Assembly: GCA_964017065.1 (NCBI GenBank)
Contig: OZ024784.1
Span: 243,337 to 307,336 of the forward strand
Reading direction: 5' to 3'
Origin: Haliclona indistincta
Taxonomy: Eukaryota > Porifera > Demospongiae > Haplosclerida > Chalinidae
DNA length: 64,000 nucleotides
Positions 35,779-49,156 of the stretch are shown piece after piece (the first letter of the stretch is position 1; each line of letters starts with the position of its first letter). Under the pieces are notes generated by a model that was given only the letters and a program-made list of their open reading frames with translations, had not been told where the DNA came from and did no database searches. The position numbers were made by a program, and so were the translations under genes.

Positions 35779-36466
35779 CACTACTACTACTCTACTACTA
35801 CTACCACTACTACTCTACTACTACTACCACTACTACTCTACTACTACCGCAACTTACTTAAGAGAGGAAGTTGCTGTAACAGTCAGTGGTGACAATCCCT
35901 GAAAGAGAGAGATTACACTAGTTACACACATGTCAAGTAGCTCAGGCAATGGTAGCAACTCAGGCAATGTAGGTAAGGAATAGAGGTCTTCACAGCAGCA
36001 GAGGCTCTGAGCGACCCGAAATCCATTCATCATTGTCACTACCATCAACACATGCGCCACAACCTGATACAATCAACTCACCAATCAGCTCCATATACTT
36101 GTGTGCACCATAATGTTCACAACCAGAAATGTGAACAGCCAACACCTTGCAATAAAGAAAAGGTCAAGAGCAGTACATATTGCAACACGCTGGGCCTTCA
36201 GGTGCAGAAGGTTGACACCATATTGTTGGTAAGACATATGCTTGTCAATGGATCATCATAGGCCCAGGATACACAACTCACTCACTCACCTAAACACGTG
36301 GTCAGGAGATGCTGCCGCTCAATACGATCTGTAGAATCAGAGATCAAGAATCTGATCACAATAGAACACAATACTTACCCACCTGTAGCCCACTCCAGCA
36401 TTTAGGTAGCTAGCTGTGAGCGATGGAGAAAGATACAGCTTAGAGCTGACCTTCACCTCGCGCAGC
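33990..36466 (-). CDS. Unidentified minus-strand gene, partial exon model
   Basis: A start codon at about 36466 opens a short first exon (LREVKVSSKLYLSPSLTASY, then LNAGVGY) ending in a donor near 36380. Candidate internal exons follow near 36295-36355 (DRIERQHLLTTCL), 36192-36240 (HMSYQQYGVNLLHLKA) and 36083-36155 (VLAVHISGCEHYGAHKYMEL), with another near 35858-35900. A candidate last exon lies near 33990-34072, after a TTGTTAG acceptor. Phases are not all resolved, and I do not recognise the family; the short beta-rich exons would suit a small OB-like or C2-like protein, but that is a guess. It is head-to-head with MAPKAPK5 and its last intron holds the 92-bp array. Confidence 0.4.
34078..35632. 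repeat. 92-bp minisatellite with an embedded acceptor-like site
   Basis: About 17 copies of a 92-bp unit (88 bp when one AAAC is absent) starting GATCAAGTACTGATACAGCA. On the minus strand each unit holds TTGTTTGTTAG followed by ACTAGTACCAGTGCTGACAC. This resembles the acceptor and start of the candidate last exon of the minus-strand gene (ATTGTTAG then GGTAGTACCAGTGATGCACA). Copies differ at few sites (GTAGTAG, GTTGTAG, GTACTAG). Confidence 0.95.
35683..35848. repeat. ACT trinucleotide microsatellite
   Basis: (ACT)n with CACTACTACTCT interruptions, lying in the same intron as the 92-bp array. The tyrosine- or threonine-rich frames across it are artefacts. Confidence 0.95.
36188..36273. repeat. 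Duplicated 85-bp segment, copy 2
   Basis: Near-exact match to 33874-33960; see that entry. This copy contains the open stretch HMSYQQYGVNLLHLKA on the minus strand, flanked by an AG acceptor. Confidence 0.8.
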
Positions 36467-36765
36467 ATGAGATTGCCTATTGACACGTGTCTACCATCAC
36501 GTGCACTTTTTAGGTGCGCTGTAAATAGAGTATACGACCACTCCCTTCTTGAGGAATTTTTTAGAGAGCCGGGACTACATCTGATCTGTCATCTGCGAGG
36601 GGTGCTTCGTCATCCCACTCACTGGACAGCAGTAGACCATCCACTACCAGCCCTCCTGATTCTCCGACGATCAATCAACGCTCTCGACCGCGCACTTTGT
36701 TTTCAAAAGGAAGTAAGTTTGATGCTATCCCATATCGTCACTCGCTCACAATCTCTCTCTCAGAC

Positions 36766-38163
36766 ATGTCTCAATATGATCGTGATCCAGTGATCAAGAC
36801 CACGCCCATCCAGAATGACTATGAAGTGAGGTGGAGTCGTAACCTTGGTACGGGAGTGAGTGGACCTGTCCGCTTGTGTGTCAACCGATCCACTGGTAAG
36901 GAGTATGCTCTCAAGATACTCCTTGATCGTACGGACAAGAACGGCAAGAACAAGGCAGAGACGGAAGCTATCCTGCAGTGGCGTTGTAGTGGAGGGGACT
37001 ATGTAGTACGGATTATTGATATCTATCGTAATGAGCTGAAGGTTCCGGGTGAGACGTACTGTAGACCACGCCTCCTACTAGTGCTCGAGCTGATGGAAGG
37101 CGGAGAGTTGTTTGAGTTCATCTCCAAGCGACATCACTTCACTGAGCAAGAAGCCAGTCGATACATCCGCCAGATAGCACTCTCTCTCAGATACTGTCAT
37201 CGTCTGAACATTGCTCATCGCGACCTCAAACCAGAGAATCTACTGCTCTTGAAGAAGACCCAGGACCCTGCCAGCGTGCATATTAAACTATCTGACTTTG
37301 GTTTCGCTAAAGTTGACAATGGAGACTTGAAGACACCTCAGTTTACCCCGTACTACGTGGCACCACAAGTACTGGAGGCCCAGAGGCGGCAGAAGGAGTC
37401 ACAGCGTAGTGGTGGTCAAAAGATCTATACACCATATTACTATGATAAGAGCTGTGATATGTGGTCGCTGGGAGTAGTGCTGTACATCATGCTGTGTGGC
37501 TATCCACCGTTCTACTCAGAGGTACCTAGTCAGCCATTGAGTGACAGAATGAAACGCAAGATCATGAGTGCTGACTTTAGCTTTCCAGAGAATGAGTGGA
37601 AGGGCATTACATCAGATGCCAAGGATCTCATCATGAAGCTGATCTGTGTGGAGCCCAGTGAGCGTCTCTCGATAGATGAGGTCCTGAACCATCCTTGGGT
37701 CAGTCATAATCAGTCTCCTCACAGAGACCTTCCATCTCCTCTCATGATATCCGATCGAGAGACTCTCAGGCAGTTCCAGGAGACACACGCCGAGTTCCTT
37801 AAGAATTTTCGCAGGGACGATGCTAATTTTCTTCTGAAGCCTGTAGGGGACGCCAAGAACCCGATGCTGGAGAGTCGTAAGATGCATCAGAAGTCAGCCA
37901 CGCCGGCGGACACTAACCCTGCTCTACGCAGTCTGAAGGAGCTGAGGGATCTCTGCCAGATGCCTCCTCCTCAGCTAGGAGAGGGCAGCCATGATGTTGC
38001 TCTAGTGGAGTCGGTAAAGAAGGCCATCGTGTTGGCACAGGAAGGGTCTGAACTCCACAAGTTGCTTGAGAATGAGTCCTGGAATGGGGCTGAGTTCACT
38101 GGTCAGGTAGACAGCAAGAGACTAGCGGAATCCCTCCAGCTGCTCATCGACTCACAATCATAG
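36766..38163 (+). CDS. MAPKAPK5: MAP kinase-activated protein kinase 5 (MK5/PRAK)
   Basis: One coding exon, 465 aa (human 473). The frame opens earlier at 36697, but CTCTCTCTCAG ends at 36763 and a GTAAGT donor sits at 36713. A 51-nt 5' UTR intron is therefore likely, and the start is the ATG at 36766, which aligns with the human N-terminus. Kinase motifs: LGTGVSGPV (P-loop), YALKILLD (lysine), HRDLKPENLL, DFGFAK, and the MK5-specific activation segment GDLKTPQFTPYYVAPQVLEA with the regulatory threonine phosphorylated by p38 or ERK3/4. The long insert after VLEAQRR and the C-terminal coiled region (HAEFLKNFRRDD, SWNGAEFTGQVD) are MK5 features rather than MK2/3. It is a stress-signalling Ser/Thr kinase shuttling between nucleus and cytoplasm. 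Confidence 0.95.
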   Translation: MSQYDRDPVIKTTPIQNDYEVRWSRNLGTGVSGPVRLCVNRSTGKEYALKILLDRTDKNGKNKAETEAILQWRCSGGDYVVRIIDIYRNELKVPGETYCRPRLLLVLELMEGGELFEFISKRHHFTEQEASRYIRQIALSLRYCHRLNIAHRDLKPENLLLLKKTQDPASVHIKLSDFGFAKVDNGDLKTPQFTPYYVAPQVLEAQRRQKESQRSGGQKIYTPYYYDKSCDMWSLGVVLYIMLCGYPPFYSEVPSQPLSDRMKRKIMSADFSFPENEWKGITSDAKDLIMKLICVEPSERLSIDEVLNHPWVSHNQSPHRDLPSPLMISDRETLRQFQETHAEFLKNFRRDDANFLLKPVGDAKNPMLESRKMHQKSATPADTNPALRSLKELRDLCQMPPPQLGEGSHDVALVESVKKAIVLAQEGSELHKLLENESWNGAEFTGQVDSKRLAESLQLLIDSQS

Positions 38164-39908
<1,745 letters not shown>

Positions 39909-39911
39909 GTT

Positions 39912-42900
39912 ATGAATCGTCAGAAGAAAAAGAAGAAGCGTCGCCACACACTCAATGACTCGAGAGAGTCAAGTCGACAGATCCAGATTGCAGCTGCTGT
40001 AGCTGCCACTGCCTCAGCCTCCAATGTGAGCATCTCATTAGCTAGCCCATCACAACTGGTCACTCTCTCTTTCTCATTATTTCAGTCTATGATTATTCGT
40101 AACGGTATCGTGAACTCTACCAGCAGCTCTGAATCACCAGTGAAACATGTTGAATCAAGAAAGATCTCATCAAAATATAATGGTTTGTAAATTAGTGAGC
40201 ATGCACTGCTTGTTGCAAGTGACTTTGTGATTCATTCCTTTGCTACTGCTATTACTAAGTGTCCCTTTTTGTTTAGAGTGTCTGTTTCTTCGCTGTGGTC
40301 CGGCAATGCGTCGCTGTCCTATGCCCTCTCCAATCACCATCACCACTATCAAGAGTCTGTTTGTTAATTTGTTTGACCTGAGTGCATCAGTGTTGGCTCA
40401 TGACTCCTCATGGCAGCTGTTTCTACTGGACAGCGACAGCTGGATACCAATGGAGGACATTAGGTAGGTCTGCTGGGAACAGCTCGTTAAGGTGACATGA
40501 ATATCATTAACAATGTATGTATACATGTGCACTGATGTGAGAATGCACACAAACCCCACTAGTGGGAGGTACAACCTATGAATAATATTATAGCACCCAT
40601 TAACAACCCATTGTGCATGTAATGATATTATAGTGCAATCTTGCATAGATCTATGGACTATGGTGTGTGTGATGTGTGAGGGTGATGTGTGCTGAGTGAG
40701 GGTGTGTACTGAGTGAGGGTGATGTGTACTGAGTGAGGGTGATGTGTACTGAGTGAGGGTGATGTGTACTGAGTGAGGGTGTGTACTGAGTGAGGATGTG
40801 TTTCCCTCTCGCTGTAGCATGGTGCATGATCATTGCACTCTCCTACTGGTCAACCCTGCTGAGCTAGCAAGTGTAGCTATCACAGGATCTGAACAGCTCA
40901 ATAAGACCCAGCAGCAGCCTAGAGTGTAAGCCCTCCGGTGCATATTGGTCTTCCATCATTATGCTCATATCCCTCTACAGCAATGGGTTGATCTCTCCTA
41001 AAGCCACTAGTCCAGTAGGTATGGTAGACCACACCTCACAGCCAGAGGACCACCATGATGGTGGTCTCATGAACGGTGATATTAGACCAGAGGATGACAG
41101 TGAGCAGCAACCAGCTGATGAGACTGGACTGCAATCTCACTCTTGTTCATCAGTTTCTGATACCAGGTCATCTACTGGTGACATGCTCAGCTCAACTCAC
41201 TCACTGCAGCCGAGCAGCACTTCAGCAGATAGCTCAACTCACTCGCTCCAACCTAGCAGTACTACCGGAGACAGCTCAGCTTCTTCACTAAAACCAAACA
41301 ACACTTCATCAGCAGAGAGTTCAACTCACTCACTGCGGCCAACCAGTACTTCAGCCCAGCAGAGCAGTGGTTCAGCTCACTCACTCCAGCAGAGCAGTGG
41401 TTCAGCTCACTCACTCCAGCAGAGCAGTGGTTCAGCTCACTCACTCCAGCAGAACAGTGGTTCAGCTCATTCTCTACAGCCGAGCAGTACTTCAAGACAT
41501 AGCTCATCTCACTCGTTACGAAGATCAACCATTGACATGCTCAGTACAGCTCACTCACTGCAGGAGAGTGCAGAGCAGCTGAAGGTGACACTAGCTGCAA
41601 TACGCAGTGAACACTTGCTCAGAGCAGCCGAGTTCAAGTATGACATGGCAATCACCAGAGGCAGCATCAAGGGAGCTATTGCCAGCTTCATACGAAACCA
41701 AGGTAAGCTGGGTTATTTTCTTCTAGACTCAAGCATTCATACCTCTCTGCTCATCAGGTGCTCAGTGCAGGGACAGTCATTCATTTCGTCACAAGCGGCT
41801 TGAGCTAGATCCAGCGAAGGAGGCGTATATCCACAGCTCCAGAGAAGTACTGAAGGATCTCAAGTGAGTGCTTGGAGTAGAGTGTAGTCAGCCATTATGC
41901 CTCTCATGCAGTGTGCTTCAGTTACTAGTCGAAGAAATGAGGATAGACGCAGTTGAACGGCGCTGCCGTGTGAAGAACGATGAGCTAGAGGCCCTTGCTC
42001 CAGCTGTACAAGCCACCCTGACTAATATAGCACGGCTGAGAGGTGAGGTGTACTCCGCCTAGTTGATACTACTAGTTTACTAGACCGTGTTGTTTATAAT
42101 CACTGTGTACAATGTAGTGTCTGTGTGTTCAGTTGATGATATCAAACATCTGTTACCATGTACACTACATATAGCATCGTGATAATATTATTACTAACAC
42201 TTCAGCAAGTGTGTTTAACCTCTTCACAGCTCAATATCCTACACTGGAGCGGAGCCTGAGGGAGGTCATGAAGTATGAGCTGGAGGTCATCGTACAGGAG
42301 GAAAAGTATGTTCACATGTTAGCAGTGAATGTTGTGAAAATTAATGTATCATTTAATAGATTCACTGAAAAAGAGATGTCTAACATTGAGTATGCTCTCG
42401 AGAACTGCAAGACACTAGCACAGACCATGCAGACACTGCTACAGTAAGCAACACACACAAGACACTAGCACAGACCATGCAGACACTGCTACAGTAAGCA
42501 ACACACACAAGACACTAGCACAGACCATGCAGACACTGCTACAGTAAGTAACACACACAAGACACTAGCACAGACCATGCAGACACTGCTACAGTAAGTA
42601 ACACACACAAGACACTAGCACAGACCATGCAGACACTGCTACAGTAAGTAACACACACACACACACACGAAACATAATGTATCAACGAATGACTATGAAT
42701 GCTAAATTTAACCTGAAATTTTGAAGTAAAGATAATTATGTACTACTACATTTTGTTTTCACTCACTTGTCAATCATTACAGGTTCTCTAATATCCAAGA
42801 CAAGCGCGTTACTAAACCACCAGTAGTGGTGGTCACTGGTCAACCCAAGGACAACAGCACCTCAATGACTGCACTGATGGACAGTGTTGGAGCTATATGC

Positions 42901-45508
42901 CCCAATCACGAGTCACGCATGAGAGCTCTTGATTACTCTGAGCTAGTACAGAAGAGAAGAAAACAACTACATAACTTCAAGAAAGAGATCTGGACATTTG
43001 AAGGGATGCTGCATCAGAAACGCAAGCAGCTGAGACACGTGAACTCCATCAAAGCAATCGATAGACAGAGGCAGATGAAGCTGAAGGCAATGTTTATGGA
43101 AGACAAGGTTAATATGGACATTGGACAAGAAAGAATCAGGAAACTAGTGCAAGAGAAGCGAAGATATGAATCGAGGGAGAAAGGAACGGATGATCACAGC
43201 TCAGAAGAAAAGAAGAAAGATACAATACCAAGCTCTGGTGCTGGTAAAGAGTCAATGGCAGAGACTAGTAGGATCGCTGCTACCCGGCAGACACCAGAGA
43301 GAGTAACACAGCTCGATGCTGAGGGTAGCATGTCACATACGCAGCAGTCAAGGAAACCCAATGAAACATTAGAAGAGTCGGCAAAGAGACAGAGAGAGGA
43401 GAGACGACTAGACCGCGAGCGGCGATACCAGCAAGCTAAGGATGACGTGAAGCGAGAGAGAGCACAGCAGAAGCAAGGTGTAGTTGAGAGGCAGGTAGAC
43501 ACTGTTAGGGACCAGCAGCAGCAGCAGCAGCAATCACCAGTAATGGATGACAACTCTCCAAAGGTATCTTCTTGCACTCATTTCGTATTATCATCAATAT
43601 ATATTTTTTCTCAAGGTTCTGGATCAAATAATAGAGAGAAAGAAAGAGCGTGAGAGAAGATATCAGCAGGTTGAGGAAGAGCTGAAGAGAGAGAAGAAAC
43701 AACAAGCAGCTGGAGCTAATGTCAGACGAAGTGCTTCAATGAGAAATGAAGATAGGAGTGGACAATGGAAGGAGAAGTCACCTTCACCGCCTCAAGATGA
43801 CAAACCAGCTTCTACTAGTGATAGAGCTCTAGAGAGGAAGAGAGAGCGTGAGCAAAGCTGGCAGCAAGCAGAAGAGGAGATTAAGAAAGAGAAGGAACAA
43901 AAGGCAGCTCACAATGTCAGAAGAAGTGCCTCGATGAGAAATGAAGACAAGAGGAGCCATTGGAAGAATGAGATGCCTGTTGAGAAGAATAGACAACCAA
44001 GCAGCCCTCAAAGAAAACCACCACATTGGCAACAAGCAGAGGAAGACCTCTGGAGAGTGAAGGAACAACAGCAAGGACACAGCTCTAGTATGGTGGATTC
44101 TACCAGGAATGAGGAGCACAGCTTACCACCACAGCAGAGAACACCTCCAAGGGTTGCTGAAAAGAAGAGCCAATTAATCCATCCAGATAGACTGAGGGAC
44201 AGCAACAGAGAAGCAAGGAAAGCAGTGGAGACAGGCCAGCAAATTCTTAGCAGGATGGAGAAGAAGAGAGAAGAGCGTCCAACAGATGAGGAACTGGAGA
44301 GACAGGCTGAGGAAGAACTGAGACAGATCAATGAAGAGAGGAAGAAAATAGCGCTAGCTGAGAAAGAGAGAAGAAAGAACACTGAACTAAAACTGATGGA
44401 AAAACAACGGCAAGCACTTGAAGAAGAGAGAAGAAGAATTATAGAGGAAAAGCATCGAATCCATGAACAGCAGAGAATGAAGGAACTAGCTGACAGAAGA
44501 CGAGTTGAACAAGAGTATTGGCAGCCGCAGTGGGGCCTACTGGTGGATGGGAATGACAGTCAACAAAACCGAGAGCAGCTCTGGCAGCAGATACAGCAAC
44601 AGGTGAATCGGGAGCTAGAGGAAGAGAAACATCAGTATCAGCACCTTAGCAGCCAACAACAACCCAAACGTGCCATACCCAGACAACGGAGAGATCCTGT
44701 CCCTTCATATAACCCTCTATCAGATAGAGGTTACCATGCAGTGCATGTTGCTCCACCTCCAACCACCCATGAGCTGCCTTCCTATGACCCCAAGCCACCC
44801 CGTCGCCAACTATCACCTGTCTACCGCACTGCTAGCATGAAGGAGCTTCCTGCTCCAAGAATGCAAAGATCAAACTCGGAAGAGAGTCTCGTTCGATTGA
44901 AGCAGTCCTATGATAGAGAGATCCCCAAGCCTCCAACTCTTCTAGTGTCACCGCGTAAAGCACTAGCTAACAATAAATCAAGTCCTTACAAAGATACTCA
45001 GCACCATCGATCAGCAGCTAACCACATGCCTTCTGCAGCCATACCTCCGACTGGCTTCCATCACACCTACACTGGTTCATCACAGAAACACAAGACAAGA
45101 GATCATGGAGGAGGAGGAGGAGGAGGAAAGACGAGTAACTTTGACTCAAAGAGCTTACCAAGATCACGTCAGCACAGATTGAGCACAGATTATGATGATC
45201 ATAGACCCAGTGCTCAGAATACACCTAATATAGTACCACGCCATAATGAGGTGGGAATCAACTGGCACTCACCTACTAACAGGACCAGCTATCCACGCAG
45301 TCCTGCTAAACGATCAGCTCCCAGCGGTATTATCCCTCCTGCAGCTCAGCAATACTCAACTAGTGCTAGTAACACTCCTTCACAAAAGCGCCATAGCATG
45401 CACGAGGCATCCTCTCAACGTCTCTCATCACACTATCCTCACCATGGTTCAGCAGCCATCCTCTCTAATGGAGACACTGCAGAGTCACAATCCATATCAT
45501 ATGTGTGA
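39912..45508 (+). CDS. p140Cap/Sickle tail-like protein (AIP3 domain, coiled coil)
   Basis: Eleven coding exons (39912-40025, 40086-40182, 40277-40463, 40818-40925, 40981-41702, 41758-41863, 41912-42042, 42230-42305, 42360-42443, 42783-43563, 43616-45508) give 1432 aa; all phases close. The exon-3/4 product (FLRCGPAMRRCPMPSPITIT, then TIKSLFVNLF and MEDIRSMVHDHCTLLLV) resembles the N-terminal domain of SRCIN1 (p140Cap/SNIP) and KIAA1217 (SKT), which share the AIP3/Bud6 family. Then come a Ser/Thr/Gln-rich region with four perfect SSGSAHSLQQ repeats, a coiled-coil block (about 275-410), and a very charged Arg/Glu/Gln helix region ending in a proline-rich tail. In vertebrates these proteins link the actin and microtubule cytoskeleton to Src and to synapses. 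The fold assignment rests on motif memory; the charged C-terminal half is not diagnostic. Confidence 0.72.
40670..40803. repeat. 18-bp minisatellite in an SKT-like intron
   Basis: Six to seven copies of GTGATGTGTACTGAGTGAGG-like units just upstream of the exon starting at 40818. Confidence 0.9.
41355..41475 (+). repeat. Coding 30-bp minisatellite (SSGSAHSLQQ)
   Basis: Four tandem 30-bp copies inside the 40981-41702 exon encode SSGSAHSLQQ repeats and keep the frame. Degenerate HSLQPSST units upstream show older rounds of the same expansion. Confidence 0.92.
42411..42655. repeat. 50-bp minisatellite copying an exon end and donor site
   Basis: Five copies of a 50-bp unit. The first copy is the real end of the exon finishing at 42443 (GACACTAGCACAGACCATGC + AGACACTGCTACA) plus its GTAAGC donor. 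The following four copies repeat about 33 exonic bases and the donor inside the intron, each preceded by ACACACACAAG, which could act as an acceptor. Confidence 0.96.
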
Positions 45509-46200
45509 CCTCTATCAACAATCAATATTATTATTATTATTATTATTATTATTGCATTTTCAGTAGCCGCCCTTTATGTTGCATTTTGTCATAGCATTGA
45601 CTATTAATTTTTTGCACAATTGAGAGATTGTAATGGATCGTCCATCGTGATCTGACCACGCCTCTTTTTGTACACAGCAGAGACATCTGCATACAATCAT
45701 AGATAATGCTGAGTCAAAGTAGCACACGTGTTCATTTGCTGTTGAAGAAGAAGCTGTTGCTGTAAAATGGCCTTGTTATAATGCTAGGCTAGCAAATTCC
45801 ACCATTTTTGCTGTAAATCGTACTTCGTAAAGTTGAAAACAGTGGACACCGCCAAGTAGCAGGGAACAAGCTTGTCGTTACGGTTTTGTGTTAGATTTTT
45901 GGCAATGATAATACCAGAACTTCATAAGCAATACCAGCGAATACCAACATTTTTGCCCTACTGCATCAAATTTTTTATTGTACATGAATTGCACTTTCAC
46001 TTAATTTTTTAATAGCCCAATCGGAGCCCAATAAAACAAAACTAACTTGAAAGTGATTCCGGATTGCAGTACAGCTGATTGCGCATATCGATGTCAAAAG
46101 CGGAAGTGTGACGCTGGCCAATCAAAATGCAATATCTTCGCAATCTAGTATACGGGCTCGTTTCATATCCAGTATCCATCATGTATTGGTACTATGGATA
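45509..46200. other. Intergenic, SKT-like 3' end to CHPF-like start
   Basis: AT-rich sequence with (ATT)n at 45525-45553 next to the SKT-like stop and an AATAAA-containing stretch near 46029. No gene recognised. A frame from 46108 runs into the next gene, but the better start is 46201. Confidence 0.5.
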
Positions 46201-49156
46201 ATGGCAGTGATACCCCTTTCCACCCGACGGTACGTGACCCGCTGCTGCGTTGCCCTTGTAGTAGTTCTCCTGGTGGTGTCTCTGGGTAATAAGGTCATCT
46301 TTGGATTGTCAAGAGATGATCCATTCTCTTCAATAAAGGTATTACCGCTGACCTTAGTTATCGAACGTAATCACAATTATATATTGGTTCTGTTCCTGCT
46401 CCACAGCAGGATGGTGATTCTGAGGGCAGCTGGTCGAACCAGCTCCAGGTTACCGATGTGTCTAACATTGTCGTTACTGTGGTAATGTGCGGATGTGACT
46501 CAGCCAAGATGGAGTCCATTACGAGCACTTGGAGCAATGGCTTGACTCGTATCGTGTTCCTCCTCCCAGCTGGCTGCTCAATGAAGCCATCATCCAGTAA
46601 TATAGAGCTAGGACTGCTTCCCACTGTGAAAAACAACTCGCCATCTTCTCAACTGGCAGCATCTATCCAATATCTCGCTCAGAAACACTATCATAGTTAC
46701 ATGTGGTTCGTGATTGTTCCTTCAGATACATATGTTAATGTAGAGACTGTGGGCTCGTACCTGAGCAAGCTGAACCCAGAGGAGCCTGTCTACCTGGGCC
46801 AGCTACCAGTAAACCAGTCTGAAGAACGGCTAAGTAGAGTACCTCATGAGCGATCGTGTGTTGGTGGACCAGGTATAGTGCTGAGCAGAGCTGCCATGAA
46901 CACTGTCCTGGATCATCATCAAGCTGACATTATACAGTCCATACAGCAACACCTTCATCATCATGATCAACCAGACATGGTCAGCAATACATACTAGCTG
47001 TGTCTGCCTCTGGTGGGCGGGGATACTTGAATGTTACTGTCTGCCTCTGGTGGGCGGGGATACTTGAATGTTACTGTCTGGCTCTGGTGGGCGGGGATAC
47101 TTGAATGTTACTGTCTGCCTCTGGTGGGCGGGGATACTTGAATGTTACTGTATGCCTCTGGTGGGCGGGGATACTTGAATGTTACTGTCTGCCTCTGGTG
47201 GGCGGGGATACTTGAATGTTACTGTCTGCCTCTGGTGGGCGGTATACTTGAATGTTACTGTATGCCTCTGGTGGGCGGGGATACTTGAATGTTACTGTAT
47301 GCCTCTGGTGGGCGGGGATACTTGAATGTTATGTCTGCCTCTGGTGGGCGGGGATACTTGAATGTTACTGTATGCCTCTGGTGGGTGGGTATACTTGAAT
47401 GTTACTGTATGCCTCTGGTGGGCGGGGATACTTGAATGTTACTGTATGCCTCTGGTGGGCGGGGATACTTGAATGTTATGTCTGCCTCTGGTGGGCGGGG
47501 ATACTTGAATGTTACTGTATGCCTCTGTTGAATGTTACTGTCTGCCTCTGTTGAATGTTACTGTCTGCCTCTGGTGGGCGGGGATACTTGTTACTGTCTG
47601 GTTTACTGTGTTTATGATGAACTGTACTGTGTGTCAAATGTTGACTCTCTAATTGCTGTATTAGTTGCTGTGTGTGTCCATAGTGTGGTCTATGGTGCAT
47701 TGTAGTAATCATTCTCTCTATCTCTGCGTCTGTGTAGGACAAGTTGTTTTATGAAGATATCCAGCAGTCGTTCATGAACCCTGATCAGTTATGGAGCAAG
47801 GACCAATATAGTGGCTTACTAACAGTGTATCCTGCTACTCTACCAGACCACATGGTCACTTTGCATCTGTTGTACAAGACCCTGGAGTATGAACAGCTCA
47901 GGACCAGGATGGCTACTGTTGGCAACACCATCAACAATCTTCATGAAAGACTAAAGCGAACTATTCATCCTAAGAAAATAATTCACGCTCATAACTTCTA
48001 CGATGCTCCAGAGATTGACGGCAAGAGTTTAACCCATGGCAACCTTCCTCCCTACACGCTGTTTCAAGGTGATAGTCTTTACGATGATCATTCAGTAGAG
48101 CCCAGTCGAGGAATCGGTTATGAAACAGTCGAGTACACTAAAGAAATACAGCTATTGAAACCCAAGATTGAGGAAATCGCCAGCAGCCAGTACGGTGCTT
48201 GGCTGAAGCTTAAGGAAATACAGTATTACTATGTTCTACGACATGGTTTAAAAGGAAACCGATATGTAGTAGATGCTGTCTTCAGAGCAACTGGCAAGCC
48301 ACGTAAACCTGTTGTTAAGATGCGTGTAGACTTGGTAAGACCCTTGTCCAAGGAGATTGTAGTGAACCCGTCGAAACTAGATTCCGACGAAACTGTTAAT
48401 TTTGTGATTCCTGTGGGAAACGTCATTAAACGATTCCTAGATTTCCTACCTATGTACGAGAAAGAGTTAGTAGCACATCGCGAGAATGTTCGGTTGATTG
48501 TTGTAGTTTATGGAGAAGAAGACACTGCGACCGTGAAACAGAAGATGAAGGAAGTTGCTGCCAGACGTCCTTCCTTTAGGCATATAGTGGTAGAGGGAGG
48601 ACCAAGCAACAAGTACACTCGATCAAGAGCCTTTGAAAAAGGAATGTCTGAATTGAAAGACAATGATCTAGCCTTTCTCTGTGATGTGGATCTTAATGTG
48701 CAAAGAGGCTTCTTACAGCGCTGTCGTAGGAGTGCTGTGCAAGGCAAGACGGTGTACTTCCCAGAAATGTTCAAACTGTATAACATGAAGTACGTATACT
48801 GGGACAGCAAGCCACCTAGGAATCCACCATTGAATCGTAAGCATGGATTCTGGGAGTACTATAGCTATGGTATGGCGTGTATGTACAAGTCAGACTACAG
48901 CACGATGGATCAGTCACTGGTTGGATGGGGAGGAGAAGATGTGGACTTTATTGTCAAGACACTCAAGAAGAAGCTAGAGGTGTTCAGGGCACCTGATACT
49001 AGTCTGGTACATCGCTGGCATGATAACCCTTGTAAGACCAGGAACGCTGACAGCCACTTTCACTGTGTGTTCTCAACTATGCGGACATACGCCGACAGAA
49101 TAGCTCTTGCTAAATATGTTCTCCACCTTGAGGATCAATTAAAGAAGAAACATTAG
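46201..49156 (+). CDS. CHPF/chondroitin synthase-like glycosyltransferase, copy 1
   Basis: Three exons (46201-46338, 46407-46979, 47738-49156) encode 709 aa (human CHPF 775, CHSY1 802). It is a type II Golgi protein with a short arginine-containing N-terminus and a hydrophobic anchor (CCVALVVVLLVVSLGN). The first half is the GT31 (beta-1,3-glucuronyl) domain (MWFVIVPSDTYVNVETVG, CVGGPGIVLSRAAM). Its metal-binding D-D-D is replaced by PSDTY, as in CHPF. The second half is the GT7 (beta-1,4-GalNAc) domain, with an intact DVD in FLCDVDLNVQRGF and with LVGWGGEDVDF. Likely role: chondroitin chain polymerisation or a partner subunit. Blocks are nearly identical to copy 2 at 53.4-55.8 kb. Confidence 0.9.
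46992..47600. repeat. 37-bp minisatellite in the CHPF-like copy 1 intron
   Basis: About 16 copies of TGTCTGCCTCTGGTGGGCGG + GGATACTTGAATGTTAC, with truncated copies near 47521-47560. The equivalent intron of copy 2 lacks this array, so it arose after the duplication or was lost there. Confidence 0.95.

Noticed and set aside
36697..36765. Upstream ATG extending MAPKAPK5 by 23 residues
   Set aside because: A GTAAGT donor at 36713 and a CTCTCTCTCAG acceptor ending at 36763 mark a 5' UTR intron; the extension has no family match.
43194..44382. Minus-strand leucine/serine-rich frames opposite the SKT-like last exons
   Set aside because: Shadows of the Glu/Arg-rich coding strand.
46108..46200. 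Start of CHPF-like copy 1 at 46108
   Set aside because: The extension would bury the type II anchor; 46201 gives the short basic N-terminus seen in copy 2.
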